Positions 1-9,057 of a stretch of 64,000 bases of DNA are shown here, piece by piece. The notes beneath the pieces were generated by a model. The model was not told the origin of the DNA. It did no database searches and was given only the letters and a program-made list of their open reading frames with translations. The position numbers and the translations under genes were made by a program. Each line of letters begins with the position of its first letter. The stretch's first letter is position 1. The DNA comes from Gordonia alkanivorans NBRC 16433 (GTDB lineage: Bacteria; Actinomycetota; Actinomycetes; Mycobacteriales; Mycobacteriaceae): positions 186,001-250,000 of the forward strand of contig NZ_BACI01000050.1 of NCBI RefSeq assembly GCF_000225505.1, in the 5' to 3' direction.

Positions 1-16
1 AGGAGGGGTACTTCTG

Positions 17-1879
17 ATGAGCGGGGTCAATGCTGCCGGGGGTGCCACCGAGATGTTGCGGCTCGCCACCGCTGGTTCCGTCGACGACGGCAAGTCGACA
101 CTGATCGGCCGGTTGCTGTACGACTCCAAGGCGATCTTCACCGATCAGCTGGAGTCGATCGAGCGGACCAGCGCGGAGCGGGGCGACGAGTACGCCAACC
201 TCGCGCTCCTGACCGACGGTCTGCGGGCCGAGCGCGAACAGGGCATCACGATAGACGTGGCGTACCGCTATTTCGCCACTCCCAGGCGGAAATTCATCAT
301 CGCCGACACCCCTGGCCACGTGCAGTACACCCGCAACATGGTGACCGGGGCGTCGACCGCGGATCTGGCCATGATCCTCATCGACGCCCGCAAGGGGGTG
401 CTGGAACAGACCCGGCGACACGCGTTCCTCTCGACGCTGCTCGGGATTCCGCACCTGACGGTCTGCGTCAACAAGATGGACCTCGTCGACTGGTCGCAGG
501 AACGCTTCGACGAGATCTGCGCCGACTTCATCGATTTCGCGGCCAAGCTGAACGTCGTCGACCTCACCTTCATCCCGATGTCGGCGCTACGCGGCGACAA
601 CGTCGTCGAACAGTCGACCGCGATGCCGTGGTACGAGGGCAGGCCGCTCCTCAACCACCTCGAGCACGTCTACATCGCATCCGACCGCAACCTCATCGAC
701 GCCCGCCTGCCGGTGCAGTACGTCATCCGTCCGCAGCGCAGCGATGGCGCCGACCACCGCGCGTATGCGGGTACGGTCGCCGGCGGCGTGTTCGCCAAGG
801 GCGACGAGATCGTGGTTCTGCCAAGCGGATTCAGTACCACCATCACCGAGATCTGGGAACCGGGCGGGGCCCGCGTCGACGAGGCGTTCGCATCGATGGC
901 CGTGTCGGTGGAGCTCGCCGACGAGATCGACATCGTGCGCGGCGACATGCTCGCGCGGCCGAACAACCGGCCGTACGTCGGGCGCGACATCGACGCGATG
1001 GTGTGCTGGTTCGCCGAAGACGCGGATCTCCGCTCGCACAACCGCTATCAGCTCCTGTGCGGAACGCGACTGACCCGCGCGCAGATCACCGGCCTCAACT
1101 ACCGGCTCGACGTCAACTCGCTGCACCGCGACGAGAACGCCGAGGCGCTGTCGCTCAACGAGATCGGCCGGGTGACCCTGCGTACGCAGGAACCGGTCAT
1201 GTTCGACTCGTACCGGCGCAACCGGGACACCGGCAGCTTCATCCTCATCGACGAGGCCACCAACCGCACCGTGGGCGCGGGCATGATCAACGCTCCGGTC
1301 AGCCACGACAGCCACATCGTCTGGCAGGCCAGCAAGGTCGACCGCGAACACCGGGCGCACCGCGGTGCCACCATCTGGCTCACCGGACTCTCCGGTTCGG
1401 GGAAGTCGTCGCTCGCCGTCGAACTCGAGCGGCGATTCGTCGCCGAGGGCCGGCCCGCCTACCTGATGGATGGTGACAACCTCCGGCACGGGCTGAACTC
1501 CGACCTGGGCTTCTCCGACGACGACCGGCGCGAGAACATCCGCCGGACCAGCGAGGTCGCGGCGCTCTTCGCCGATTCGGGTGCGGTCGCGATCGTGTCG
1601 CTGATCAGCCCGTTCGCCGAGGAACGGCAGCGCGCCCGCGAGATCCACGCCCAGCGGGGTCTGCCGTTCTACGAGATCTTCGTCGACACCCCGATCGAGG
1701 AGTGCGAGCGGCGGGACCCGAAGGGGCTGTACGGCAAGGCTCGCCGGGGCGAGATCAGTCAGTTCACCGGTATCGACTCGCCGTATGAACGGCCGGCCGA
1801 CGCAGAGCTCGTCATCACCCCCGACGACGGCGCGCCCGCCGAGGTCGCCGACATGGTCCTCCGTAACCTGGGACTGTAA
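17..1879 (+). CDS. cysNC: Bifunctional sulfate adenylyltransferase subunit 1 / adenylylsulfate kinase
   Basis: Sulfate-activation enzyme of the cytoplasm. The N-terminal part (about residues 1-430) is the GTPase subunit of ATP sulfurylase, which works with CysD (expected just upstream, outside the window) to make APS. The C-terminal part (about 440-620) is APS kinase, which makes PAPS. Visible motifs are the P-loop GSVDDGKST (20-28), EQGITIDVAYR, DTPGH and NKMD of a translation-factor-type GTPase, then a second P-loop GLSGSGKSS near 457-465 and the APS-kinase segment MDGDNLRHGLN. The 620-residue length fits mycobacterial CysNC (about 614). A Shine-Dalgarno AGGAGG at 1-6 lies ten bases before the ATG. 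cysQ follows on the same strand, which suggests a cysD-cysNC-cysQ sulfur operon. Confidence 0.96.
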   Translation: MSGVNAAGGATEMLRLATAGSVDDGKSTLIGRLLYDSKAIFTDQLESIERTSAERGDEYANLALLTDGLRAEREQGITIDVAYRYFATPRRKFIIADTPGHVQYTRNMVTGASTADLAMILIDARKGVLEQTRRHAFLSTLLGIPHLTVCVNKMDLVDWSQERFDEICADFIDFAAKLNVVDLTFIPMSALRGDNVVEQSTAMPWYEGRPLLNHLEHVYIASDRNLIDARLPVQYVIRPQRSDGADHRAYAGTVAGGVFAKGDEIVVLPSGFSTTITEIWEPGGARVDEAFASMAVSVELADEIDIVRGDMLARPNNRPYVGRDIDAMVCWFAEDADLRSHNRYQLLCGTRLTRAQITGLNYRLDVNSLHRDENAEALSLNEIGRVTLRTQEPVMFDSYRRNRDTGSFILIDEATNRTVGAGMINAPVSHDSHIVWQASKVDREHRAHRGATIWLTGLSGSGKSSLAVELERRFVAEGRPAYLMDGDNLRHGLNSDLGFSDDDRRENIRRTSEVAALFADSGAVAIVSLISPFAEERQRAREIHAQRGLPFYEIFVDTPIEECERRDPKGLYGKARRGEISQFTGIDSPYERPADAELVITPDDGAPAEVADMVLRNLGL

Positions 1880-1951
1880 GAAACGCCGGTTGGCCGGGGA
1901 CACCCCTGGGTATGCAGCGACTGATCAGCACAACGCCAGAGAGGGAATCCC

Positions 1952-2731
1952 GTGACCGACGATCGAGCACTCGCAGGCGAACTGGCCACCGCGGCAGGAG
2001 AACTCCTCCTGGACATTCGCAAGACCAGCGGGCTGACCGGCAAGGAGCTGGGAAACGCCGGCGATGCGCAGTCCAACGATTTCCTGCTTCGACGGCTCGC
2101 GGGGGAGCGACCCGACGACGCGGTGCTGTCGGAGGAATCGGCGGACGACAAGTCCCGACTCCAGGCGGAGCGGGTCTGGATCGTGGACCCGGTCGACGGC
2201 ACCCGTGAGTACGGCACCTACGAGCCGGGAGCCGGCCGCGCCGACTGGGCCGTTCATGTGGCGCTGTGGTCGGCGACCGACGGTCTGATCGCCGGTGCGG
2301 TGGCACTCCCGGCGCTCGGCGTGACCTACGTCGACGACGAGACGGTCGTCGAACCCACCGAGGGACTGGCCTCGCGGCCGCGTACCGGTGTGCCCCGCGT
2401 CGTCGTCAGCTCGTCGCGCCCACCGGCTTTCGCCGACGAGGTCGCCGCCGCGGTCGGCGGTGAACTCCTGCCGATGGGTTCGGCCGGCGCGAAGGCGATG
2501 GCGGTGGTCCGCGGTGAGGCGGACGCGTATGTGCACGCCGGTGGTCAGTACGAATGGGATTCGGCCGCACCGGTGGCCGTCGCGCAGGCGAAGGGTCTCT
2601 GGTGCGGACGCATCGACGGCTCGCCCCTGGTCTACAACAACGACGACACGTATCTGCCCGACCTGGTGATCTGCCGACCCGAATACGTCGAGGCGATCCT
2701 CACCGTCACGACCGAGGGTGCGGGCGGCTGA
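1952..2731 (+). CDS. cysQ: 3'-phosphoadenosine 5'-phosphate(-phosphosulfate) phosphatase, inositol monophosphatase family
   Basis: Metal-dependent phosphatase of the FIG/inositol monophosphatase superfamily. CysQ removes the 3' phosphate from PAP or PAPS and so balances the product of CysNC. The sequence shows the metal-binding acid cluster LSEESADD, the family signature WIVDPVDGT (about 76-84) and the C-terminal signature with QYEWDSAAP. Length is 259 residues. The start is GTG 1952, preceded by a GAGAGGGAA ribosome-binding site. It lies 72 bases downstream of cysNC on the same strand, so sulfur assimilation is the likely role. Inositol or fructose bisphosphate activity cannot be excluded, because the fold is shared. 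Confidence 0.9.
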   Translation: MTDDRALAGELATAAGELLLDIRKTSGLTGKELGNAGDAQSNDFLLRRLAGERPDDAVLSEESADDKSRLQAERVWIVDPVDGTREYGTYEPGAGRADWAVHVALWSATDGLIAGAVALPALGVTYVDDETVVEPTEGLASRPRTGVPRVVVSSSRPPAFADEVAAAVGGELLPMGSAGAKAMAVVRGEADAYVHAGGQYEWDSAAPVAVAQAKGLWCGRIDGSPLVYNNDDTYLPDLVICRPEYVEAILTVTTEGAGG

Positions 2732-2761
2732 CGCACGGCCGCGTGTTCCGGGAACCCCGGC

Positions 2762-3301
2762 TCAGTGCGTCAGCACGACCTTGATGACGACGATCGCGGT
2801 GGCCACCACGGTGACCGCGCCGGCGCCGATCAGCGTCGCGCGATTGGGCCGTTCGTTGTTCAGTCGGTCGATGACGAAAACCGTTCCGCCGATTCGTAAG
2901 AGGATCACGATCTCCGCGGCGAGCTGGGCGGTGCGCGGATCGATCCAGCCGACCCAGGCCATCGCCAGGATGAGACACGGGACCGACGCGGAGGACAGGA
3001 TCGGCACCGAGTCCCGCAGATTGTGAAGAACCATCGACTTGTTCGGATGGATGGCGCCCTCGTGCACGCGGCGTCCCACGGCCTCGGCGAAGACATGCGC
3101 GACGAAGGTCGACGCCGCCGTGCCGAGCAGGATCAGGATGCCGACGAAATCGTCGGTGAGGTGCAGCGGGATCAGCGCCGCCAAGATCAGGATGTTGCCG
3201 TAGATGTAGGCGCTGATGCGGGGGGCGGCGTGTTCACGGTCCAGCGGATTGCTGCGCGAGAACAACGGGCCGTGCAGCACTGTCCACGGGCGAGCGGTCA
3301 T
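2762..3301 (-). CDS. Hypothetical polytopic membrane protein
   Basis: Function not recognised. The 179-residue protein has about five hydrophobic segments, including ILILAALIPL near the N-terminus, GILILLGTAASTFVAHVF, and a C-terminal helix ending VVATAIVVIKVV. A polar loop with HEGAIHPNKS lies between helices 2 and 3. ATG 3301 is chosen. A TTG two codons upstream (3307) is possible, and neither start has a strong ribosome-binding site. It ends convergently about 30 bases after cysQ and lies just downstream of a lipoprotein gene on the same strand, so the two may be co-transcribed. Confidence 0.7.
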   Translation of the reverse strand: MTARPWTVLHGPLFSRSNPLDREHAAPRISAYIYGNILILAALIPLHLTDDFVGILILLGTAASTFVAHVFAEAVGRRVHEGAIHPNKSMVLHNLRDSVPILSSASVPCLILAMAWVGWIDPRTAQLAAEIVILLRIGGTVFVIDRLNNERPNRATLIGAGAVTVVATAIVVIKVVLTH

Positions 3302-3315
3302 GGACAACGAAAGTA

Positions 3316-3744
3316 TCAGCGAGTGGGCACGAGTTCACCGACAACGTCGGCGACCTTGTCCTCGAGGCGGGTGAGGCAGACCGTCGCCGCGACGGTGGCG
3401 ACCTGGTCGGCGTTCGACTTCACCCCGAGTGCTGCCACGGCGGCCGCACGCCCCTCGTCCTCGAGTGCGCGGAATTCGCGGCAGCTCAGGGCCTTGGCGT
3501 CGCCGGCGTCGGCGGAGCCCGTCGGCCGGGGTGTGCCCGTCGACGGCCGGGCCGCCGAGCTCTCGGCGGTGCCCGGTGCTGCCGGAGTGGCCTGCTCGGT
3601 GCTGGTCTGCTCGACCGAGGTCTGTTCCGAGACCGTCGTCGTCGGCGCGGGTTCGGCGTCGTCGGACGAGCAGCCGGCCAGCGACAACGACAGCGCGGCA
3701 GCCCCGGCGAGCAGGGCGGGACGGAACAGACGAGCGCGGGACAT
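3316..3744 (-). CDS. Hypothetical lipoprotein
   Basis: Predicted cell-envelope lipoprotein of 142 residues. A signal peptide begins MSRARLFRPALLAGAAALSL and ends in the lipobox SLAGC, with lipidated Cys25. A Thr/Ser/Ala/Pro-rich linker (about 28-85) is typical of exported actinobacterial proteins. The small C-terminal domain (about 88-142) contains two cysteines that could form a disulfide. No family is recognised. It is on the same strand as, and 68 bases downstream of, the eccA stop, and it is followed by the membrane protein gene at 2762. Confidence 0.75.
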   Translation of the reverse strand: MSRARLFRPALLAGAAALSLSLAGCSSDDAEPAPTTTVSEQTSVEQTSTEQATPAAPGTAESSAARPSTGTPRPTGSADAGDAKALSCREFRALEDEGRAAAVAALGVKSNADQVATVAATVCLTRLEDKVADVVGELVPTR

Positions 3745-3812
3745 GAGGAAACCTCTCTGGGGATTCGAGTCTCGGTTATCGAGGACGGTACGGCCGGGGC
3801 AAAGGAGGACTG

Positions 3813-5597
3813 CTAGCGGCGGAGTCCGGACAGCACTCCGGAGATCGCGGACCGGATGTCGTCGAGTTCGATGCGCATCAGGTCGTCGGCGGACAGGGAG
3901 GCGAGGTCGCCGGCGGAGCTGAGCCGGAACTCGCGTTCCTCCTCGGCGGCTTCGACGATGTTGCGGATGAATCGGCCGTTACCGGCCAGGTCGGTGGCCC
4001 GGCGCGTGCCGCCGTCGTCTCCGCGGACATCGTGGTACAGCGGCGCACACGCCTGCTCCAGTTCGGCGACCGCCTCCGGGGTGAGGACCGAATCGCGTTT
4101 GCGGGCGATGAACTCGCCGATCTGCGCGAGCTCCTGCGGGGTGTAGGAGTCGAATCGGACGCGACGGGCGAAACGCGACGAGAGACCGTCGTTGGCGGCG
4201 AGGAAACGGTCGATCTCCGAGTCGTAGCCGGCGATGATCACGACCAGACGGTCGCGGTCGTCCTCCATCCGCGCCAGTAGGGTGTCCACCGCCTCACGGC
4301 CGAACGCGTCGCCGCCGGACAGGCCCTTCTGGATCAGGGTGTACGCCTCGTCGATGAACAGCACACCGTCCATGGCCGAGTCGATGAGCGCCGACGTCTT
4401 GATGGCGGTGGAGCCGAGGTGCTCGCCGACGAGGTCGCGCCGCGTCGCCTCGACGACCTTGTCGGACTTGATGAAGCCCAGCCCGCAGTAGATCTTGGCG
4501 ACGATCCGGGCGACCGTCGTCTTGCCGGTTCCGGGAGGACCGGTGAAGGCCAGGTGCAGGCTGCGCGCCGACGTCGAGAGTCCGCGGTCGGCGCGGACCC
4601 GGGCGAGGGTGGCGGCCGACTGCAGTTTTGCGACCTGCTGCTTGACCGACTCGAGTCCGATCTGTTCGTCGAGCTCGCGCCGGGCATCGGTCACCAGCTC
4701 GTTCTCGGCGACGCCGTCCGAGACGTCCCGCGACACCAGGGTCTCGGTCCGGTCCGGCACGGAGGCGGGGTCCCACGGGTCGGTGCGGGCGGCGATCTGC
4801 TCGGGGGTCGTGACAGCCAGGCGGATCGACGGAGACTGCAGAGCCTGTACCGCGGCGGTGTGCGCCGGGTTGCGGGCGTAGACCTGTTCGAGCATCGCCT
4901 TCGCCTTCTCCTCATGCCCCTGCTGGCGGAGTGCGAGGGCATAGGCGTACATAGCGCTCGTCGAGCAGGCGGCGATCGGACCGTCGATGGCGTTCTGCAG
5001 GCGCCGCATGCCCTCACCGAGCATGCCGAGGCTCACACACGCCGAGCCGGCCATGTAGTCGGCCACCGACTGCATGACGGTGTCGCCCCACCGGTCCGAG
5101 CGGGTGAGGGCGGTCAGGACGTCGGGCCACCGCTGGGTCTTGAAGTGGAGGTGAGCGCGGACGAACTCGACGATCGGCAGTCGATGGGCGGGCGGGACCT
5201 CGTCCAGCGCCTCCTCTGCGCCGGTGTGGTCGGCGCCGCGGATCAGGCTGGACGCATATGCGGCGGTGGCGTCGACGGCGTTGATCGCCGGGTACTCGAT
5301 GTACAGCCCGGTGTCCCAGCGGCCTGCGATGGTGCCCGGGGGGAGGCCGAGGCGCCGCTGTTCGGCGCCGATCGTGGCGCGTGCGCGGTACAGCCCCAGG
5401 AGCACCTCGTCGCTCGTGTCCCCGCAGGCGAGCCGGCCGATCCAGGCGTCGCCGAGCGACGGGTCCCACTCGGTCGCGCGAGTGAATGCTTTCGCGGCCT
5501 GGGCCGGATTGTTGATGGGTTCCTGACCGTCGACCGGGATGTTCAAGGACAGGACACCCAGCTCGAAGAGTGCCCTCGCCTTGCGGACATCGGCCAT
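3813..5597 (-). CDS. eccA: Type VII secretion (ESX) AAA+ ATPase EccA-like
   Basis: Cytosolic AAA+ ATPase of the CbbX/EccA family. EccA proteins act in ESX (type VII) secretion, where the N-terminal repeat region is thought to engage substrates. About 300 N-terminal residues form TPR-like helices. The AAA module follows, with Walker [10 protein letters not shown] (about 353-361), Walker B VLFIDEAY (about 410) and a downstream SRFARRV arginine-finger region. The 594-residue length fits the family (about 570-630). ATG 5597 is preferred over an upstream in-frame start because a GGGGGA ribosome-binding site precedes it. No esx, pe/ppe, eccB, eccC, eccD or mycP gene is nearby, so this copy is orphaned here. 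Confidence 0.85.
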   Translation of the reverse strand: MADVRKARALFELGVLSLNIPVDGQEPINNPAQAAKAFTRATEWDPSLGDAWIGRLACGDTSDEVLLGLYRARATIGAEQRRLGLPPGTIAGRWDTGLYIEYPAINAVDATAAYASSLIRGADHTGAEEALDEVPPAHRLPIVEFVRAHLHFKTQRWPDVLTALTRSDRWGDTVMQSVADYMAGSACVSLGMLGEGMRRLQNAIDGPIAACSTSAMYAYALALRQQGHEEKAKAMLEQVYARNPAHTAAVQALQSPSIRLAVTTPEQIAARTDPWDPASVPDRTETLVSRDVSDGVAENELVTDARRELDEQIGLESVKQQVAKLQSAATLARVRADRGLSTSARSLHLAFTGPPGTGKTTVARIVAKIYCGLGFIKSDKVVEATRRDLVGEHLGSTAIKTSALIDSAMDGVLFIDEAYTLIQKGLSGGDAFGREAVDTLLARMEDDRDRLVVIIAGYDSEIDRFLAANDGLSSRFARRVRFDSYTPQELAQIGEFIARKRDSVLTPEAVAELEQACAPLYHDVRGDDGGTRRATDLAGNGRFIRNIVEAAEEEREFRLSSAGDLASLSADDLMRIELDDIRSAISGVLSGLRR

Positions 5598-5690
5598 CTC
5601 GTCCCCCTGTGTCAACGTCGTCCCCCCGCGCGGCGGCGGCGTGCGGCGCACCCCCGCGCACGTCGCGCACACGGCGCGGCTCGAGTGAAC

Positions 5691-5696
5691 AGACTA
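5691..5696 (-). promoter_or_regulatory. Candidate -10 element for eccA
   Basis: On the minus strand the hexamer reads TAGTCT, about 94 bases upstream of the eccA ATG. This implies a leader of roughly 85 bases. No -35 match is obvious. Confidence 0.35.
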
Positions 5697-5794
5697 TCCC
5701 GAGACAGGCCCGGTCCCCGGAACAGATCTCCCAGGGGAGGACCCGTCGAACATCGGATGGTCCGCCCCGTCGCCTCCGACCGCCCGGGCCCGCC

Positions 5795-5800
5795 TAGACT
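5795..5800 (+). promoter_or_regulatory. Leaderless-type -10 element for purL
   Basis: TAGACT is followed by seven bases and then GTG 5808. Transcription would start at or next to the start codon, so purL is predicted to be translated from a leaderless mRNA. No Shine-Dalgarno sequence lies between the hexamer and the GTG. Confidence 0.7.
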
Positions 5801-5807
5801 TGTCACC

Positions 5808-8102
5808 GTGAGTGCCCAGGTGGATACCGTCTCAGCCGCTTCCTCGACCCCGGATCATCCGCAACCGTTCCGCGAACTCGGACTCAAGGACGACGAGTAC
5901 GCGCGGATCCGCGAGATCCTGGGCCGTCGACCCACCGACGCCGAGCTCGCCATGTACTCGGTCATGTGGTCCGAGCACTGCAGCTACAAGTCGTCGAAGG
6001 TCCACCTCCGGTATTTCGGGGAGACCACCACCGAGGAGATGCGGGCCAACATGCTCGCCGGTATCGGTGAGAACGCCGGCGTCGTCGACGTGGGCGACGG
6101 ATGGGCGGTGACCTTCAAGGTCGAGTCGCACAACCACCCCAGCTACGTCGAGCCCTACCAGGGTGCGGCGACCGGTGTCGGCGGCATCGTCCGCGACATC
6201 ATGGCGATGGGCGCGCGCCCGATCGCGGTCATGGACCAGCTGCGTTTCGGCCCGGCCGACGCCCCCGACACCCGACGCGTCGTCGACGGTGTGGTGCGCG
6301 GCGTGGGCGGCTACGGCAACTCCCTCGGCCTGCCCAACATCGGCGGCGAGACCGTCTTCGACGCCAGCTATGCGGGCAACCCGCTGGTGAACGCACTCTG
6401 TGCGGGTGTGCTCCGCGTCGAGGACCTTCACCTGGCCTTCGCGTCGGGAACCGGCAACAAGATCATCCTGTTCGGTGCGCGCACCGGACTCGACGGCATC
6501 GGCGGCGTGTCGGTCCTGGCGTCGGAGACCTTCGACGATGACGAGACCTCGGGCCCGAGCCGCAAGAAGCTGCCGAGTGTCCAGGTGGGCGACCCGTTCA
6601 CCGAGAAGGTGCTCATCGAGTGCTGCCTCGAGCTCTACCACGCCGGGCTCGTGGTGGGCATTCAGGACCTCGGCGGTGCCGGATTGTCTTGCGCCACCAG
6701 CGAACTCGCGGCCGCCGGCGACGGTGGCATGCACATCGACCTGGAGAAGGTGCCCATGCGCGCCGAGGGCATGACCCCGGCCGAGGTGCTGTCCAGCGAG
6801 TCGCAGGAACGCATGTGCGCGGTCGTCGCTCCCGAGAACGTCGACGCCTTCCTCGAGGTGTGCCGCAAGTGGGATGTGCTCGCCACCGTGATCGGCGAGG
6901 TCACCGACGGTGATCATCTGGTCATCACGTGGCACGGCGAGACCGTCGTCGACGTGCCGCCGCGCACCGTCGCCCACGACGGCCCGGTCTACGAGCGCCC
7001 GGTGGCGCGTCCGGACTGGCAGGACACCGTGGTCGCGTCGACAACCGAGCCGCTGAAGCGTCCGAGCACGCCGGATCAGCTGCGCGAGACCCTGCTGGCG
7101 ATGCTGGCCAGCCCGGCGCTGTGCAGCCGCCAGTTCATCACCGACCAGTACGACCGCTACGTCCGCGGCAACACCGTCCTGGCCGAGCACGCCGACTCCG
7201 GCATGATCCGTATCGACGAGAAGACCGGCCGCGGAATCGCGCTGGCGACCGACGCGTCGGGCCGCTACACCTTCCTCGACCCGTACCGCGGTGCGCAGCT
7301 GGCGCTGGCCGAGGCCTACCGCAACGTCGCCGTCTCGGGTGCGACGCCCAAGGCCGTCACCAACTGCCTCAACTTCGGCTCGCCCGAGGACCCGGCGGTG
7401 ATGTGGCAGTTCCAGCAGGCGGTCCGCGGACTCGCCGACGGCTGTGCGCAGCTGGGCATCCCGGTCACCGGCGGCAACGTGAGCTTCTACAACCAGACCG
7501 GTGCGACCGCGATCCTCCCGACGCCGGTCATCGGTGTCCTCGGTGTGATCGACGACGTCCATCGTCGTATCCCGACGGGCTTCGGCACCGAACCGGGCGA
7601 GACGCTGATCCTCCTCGGCGAGACCCGCGACGAGTTCGACGGCTCGATCTGGGCGCAGGTCGCCTACGACCACCTCGGTGGCGTGCCGCCGGAGGTCGAC
7701 CTCGAGCGTGAGCGTCTGCTGTCGGAGATCCTGACCGCGGCGTCGCGCGACGGATTGATCTCGGCCGCACACGATCTCAGCGAGGGCGGGCTCATCCAGA
7801 CCGTCGTCGAGGCGGCGCTGGCCGGCGAGACCGGTTGCCGGCTGCTGCTGCCCGAGGATGCCGACCCCTTCGTCTGGCTGTTCTCCGAATCCGCCGGACG
7901 CGTGCTGGTCGCCGTGCCGCGCACCGAGGAGTCCCGCTTCTCCGCCATGCTCGACGCCCGCGGCATGCCGTGGACGCGCATCGGCGTGGTCGACCAGGGC
8001 AGCGACGAGGTCGAGGTCCAGGACTACTTCTCGGTGCCGCTCGCCGAGCTGCGCGAGGTGCACGAGGCGACGCTGCCGCGTCTCTTCGGCGACACCGCGT
8101 AG
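5808..8102 (+). CDS. purL: Phosphoribosylformylglycinamidine synthase subunit PurL
   Basis: Fourth step of de novo purine synthesis: converts FGAR to FGAM with ATP and ammonia delivered by PurQ and PurS. The 764-residue protein has the small-PurL layout of duplicated AIR-synthase-like domains. Visible landmarks are [11 protein letters not shown] near residue 54, [19 protein letters not shown], the ATP-binding glycine-rich [17 protein letters not shown] and the second-half segment [13 protein letters not shown] 5808 is chosen because it fits family length and sits seven bases after a -10 hexamer; a much longer open frame upstream lies antisense to eccA. purQ and purS are not in the window. A hairpin terminator follows the stop. 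Confidence 0.97.
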   Translation: MSAQVDTVSAASSTPDHPQPFRELGLKDDEYARIREILGRRPTDAELAMYSVMWSEHCSYKSSKVHLRYFGETTTEEMRANMLAGIGENAGVVDVGDGWAVTFKVESHNHPSYVEPYQGAATGVGGIVRDIMAMGARPIAVMDQLRFGPADAPDTRRVVDGVVRGVGGYGNSLGLPNIGGETVFDASYAGNPLVNALCAGVLRVEDLHLAFASGTGNKIILFGARTGLDGIGGVSVLASETFDDDETSGPSRKKLPSVQVGDPFTEKVLIECCLELYHAGLVVGIQDLGGAGLSCATSELAAAGDGGMHIDLEKVPMRAEGMTPAEVLSSESQERMCAVVAPENVDAFLEVCRKWDVLATVIGEVTDGDHLVITWHGETVVDVPPRTVAHDGPVYERPVARPDWQDTVVASTTEPLKRPSTPDQLRETLLAMLASPALCSRQFITDQYDRYVRGNTVLAEHADSGMIRIDEKTGRGIALATDASGRYTFLDPYRGAQLALAEAYRNVAVSGATPKAVTNCLNFGSPEDPAVMWQFQQAVRGLADGCAQLGIPVTGGNVSFYNQTGATAILPTPVIGVLGVIDDVHRRIPTGFGTEPGETLILLGETRDEFDGSIWAQVAYDHLGGVPPEVDLERERLLSEILTAASRDGLISAAHDLSEGGLIQTVVEAALAGETGCRLLLPEDADPFVWLFSESAGRVLVAVPRTEESRFSAMLDARGMPWTRIGVVDQGSDEVEVQDYFSVPLAELREVHEATLPRLFGDTA

Positions 8103-8120
8103 CGAGCCGAATCGTTGTAG

Positions 8121-8154
8121 CGCGCACCGTTCCCTCCTGCGGGAACGGTGCGCG
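8121..8154 (+). terminator. Hairpin terminator downstream of purL
   Basis: A perfect 14-base-pair stem (8121-8134 with 8141-8154) encloses a six-base loop (TCCTGC). It lies 18 bases after the purL stop. No long U-tract follows, as is common in actinobacteria. Confidence 0.75.
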
Positions 8155-8249
8155 TATACCGTTGAAAGCAATCTGATTCACCGACCCGACGAATCCGGTC
8201 AGGGTCGGATACGCTCCGTGGGTTCTCAGCGAGAGTCGAAAGGGCGCAG

Positions 8250-8612
8250 ATGAGCTATCCCCACGATCCGAACCAGCCGCCGAACTACGGCGCGGCGCCC
8301 GGCTACGGACAGCAGCCGTACGGCGCATACGCGCCCGGTCCCGAACCGGACAACAACCTCGTGTGGGCGATCCTGACGACGGTGCTGTGCTGCCTGCCCC
8401 TGGGGATCGTGGCGATCGTCAAGTCCACCTCGGTCAGCAAGCTGTGGGCCGCCGGTGATTTCGCCGGTGCTCAGAAGGCGGCCGACGACGCCAAGAAGTG
8501 GGCGATGTGGGGCGCGATCATCGGGATCGTCGGCTCGATCCTCATCGTGGTCGTCTATTTCATCTTCGCGGCGTTGATCATCGGTGCAAGCGCCACCACG
8601 TCCACGTACTGA
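8250..8612 (+). CDS. CD225/dispanin family small membrane protein
   Basis: A 120-residue protein with a Pro/Tyr/Gly-rich cytosolic N-terminus (about 1-33, with GYGQQPYG) and a CD225/dispanin domain. The domain comprises a first membrane helix (NLVWAILTTVLCCLPLGIVA), a polar loop SVSKLWAAGDFAGAQKAAD and a second helix IIGIVGSILIVVVYFIFAAL. Bacterial dispanins are of unknown function. An AAAGGG ribosome-binding site precedes ATG 8250. The 3' end overlaps the following DUF2752 gene, a pairing often seen in actinobacteria, which suggests joint expression. Confidence 0.88.
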   Translation: MSYPHDPNQPPNYGAAPGYGQQPYGAYAPGPEPDNNLVWAILTTVLCCLPLGIVAIVKSTSVSKLWAAGDFAGAQKAADDAKKWAMWGAIIGIVGSILIVVVYFIFAALIIGASATTSTY

Positions 8613-9057
8613 ACGGTTCGAACGGGCCGTCCTGGAGCGGGTGTCGGTCCTCTCGAACCATCGGGTCCTCGGCCCGGCGACCGTGGTCGTCGGGGCCGGG
8701 ATCTGTTGTGCCGCAGTGTTGCTGGGAGATCCCACCACGCCCGGCGGGGTACTCCCGATGTGTCCCACCAAGTTGATCCTCGGTGTGACCTGTCCGGGCT
8801 GCGGGTCGCAGCGTGCGCTCTACTCACTCCTGCACGGTGATCTGTTCGCGTCCCTGCACTACAACGCGGCCTTTGTCCTCGCGCTCGGGTTGCTGCTCTT
8901 CGCATTCGGCGCCTACTGCCTGCGGCTGTGGACCGGGCGGCGGATTCGCGGCTGGCAGAACATGCGCTATTCCGCCGTCGTGTTGCTCGTCGCCGTGCTC
9001 GGCTGGTTCGTGGTCCGGAACATCCCGGTGGAACCGCTCTGGTCCCTACACGTCTGA
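8584..9057 (+). CDS. DUF2752 domain membrane protein
   Basis: A 157-residue membrane protein with the DUF2752 signature: a CPTKLILGVTCPGCGSQRAL segment followed by YSLLHGD. The three cysteines (C-P-T and C-P-G-C) may bind metal or form a redox pair, but the family has no established function. Two or three hydrophobic helices surround the motif. The start given is GTG 8584, which overlaps the upstream CD225 gene by 29 bases; GTG 8641 is an alternative that would remove the overlap. Its stop overlaps the 3' end of the convergent phosphodiesterase gene by 12 bases. Confidence 0.82.
   Translation: MQAPPRPRTERFERAVLERVSVLSNHRVLGPATVVVGAGICCAAVLLGDPTTPGGVLPMCPTKLILGVTCPGCGSQRALYSLLHGDLFASLHYNAAFVLALGLLLFAFGAYCLRLWTGRRIRGWQNMRYSAVVLLVAVLGWFVVRNIPVEPLWSLHV

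Noticed and set aside
4419..5807. A 463-codon upstream extension of purL in frame
   Set aside because: The extension is antisense to eccA and has no similarity to PurL. Family length and the -10 spacing place the start at GTG 5808.
5832..8171. A 779-codon open frame antisense to purL
   Set aside because: High-GC shadow of purL; no ribosome-binding site, no domain and a composition typical of antisense frames.
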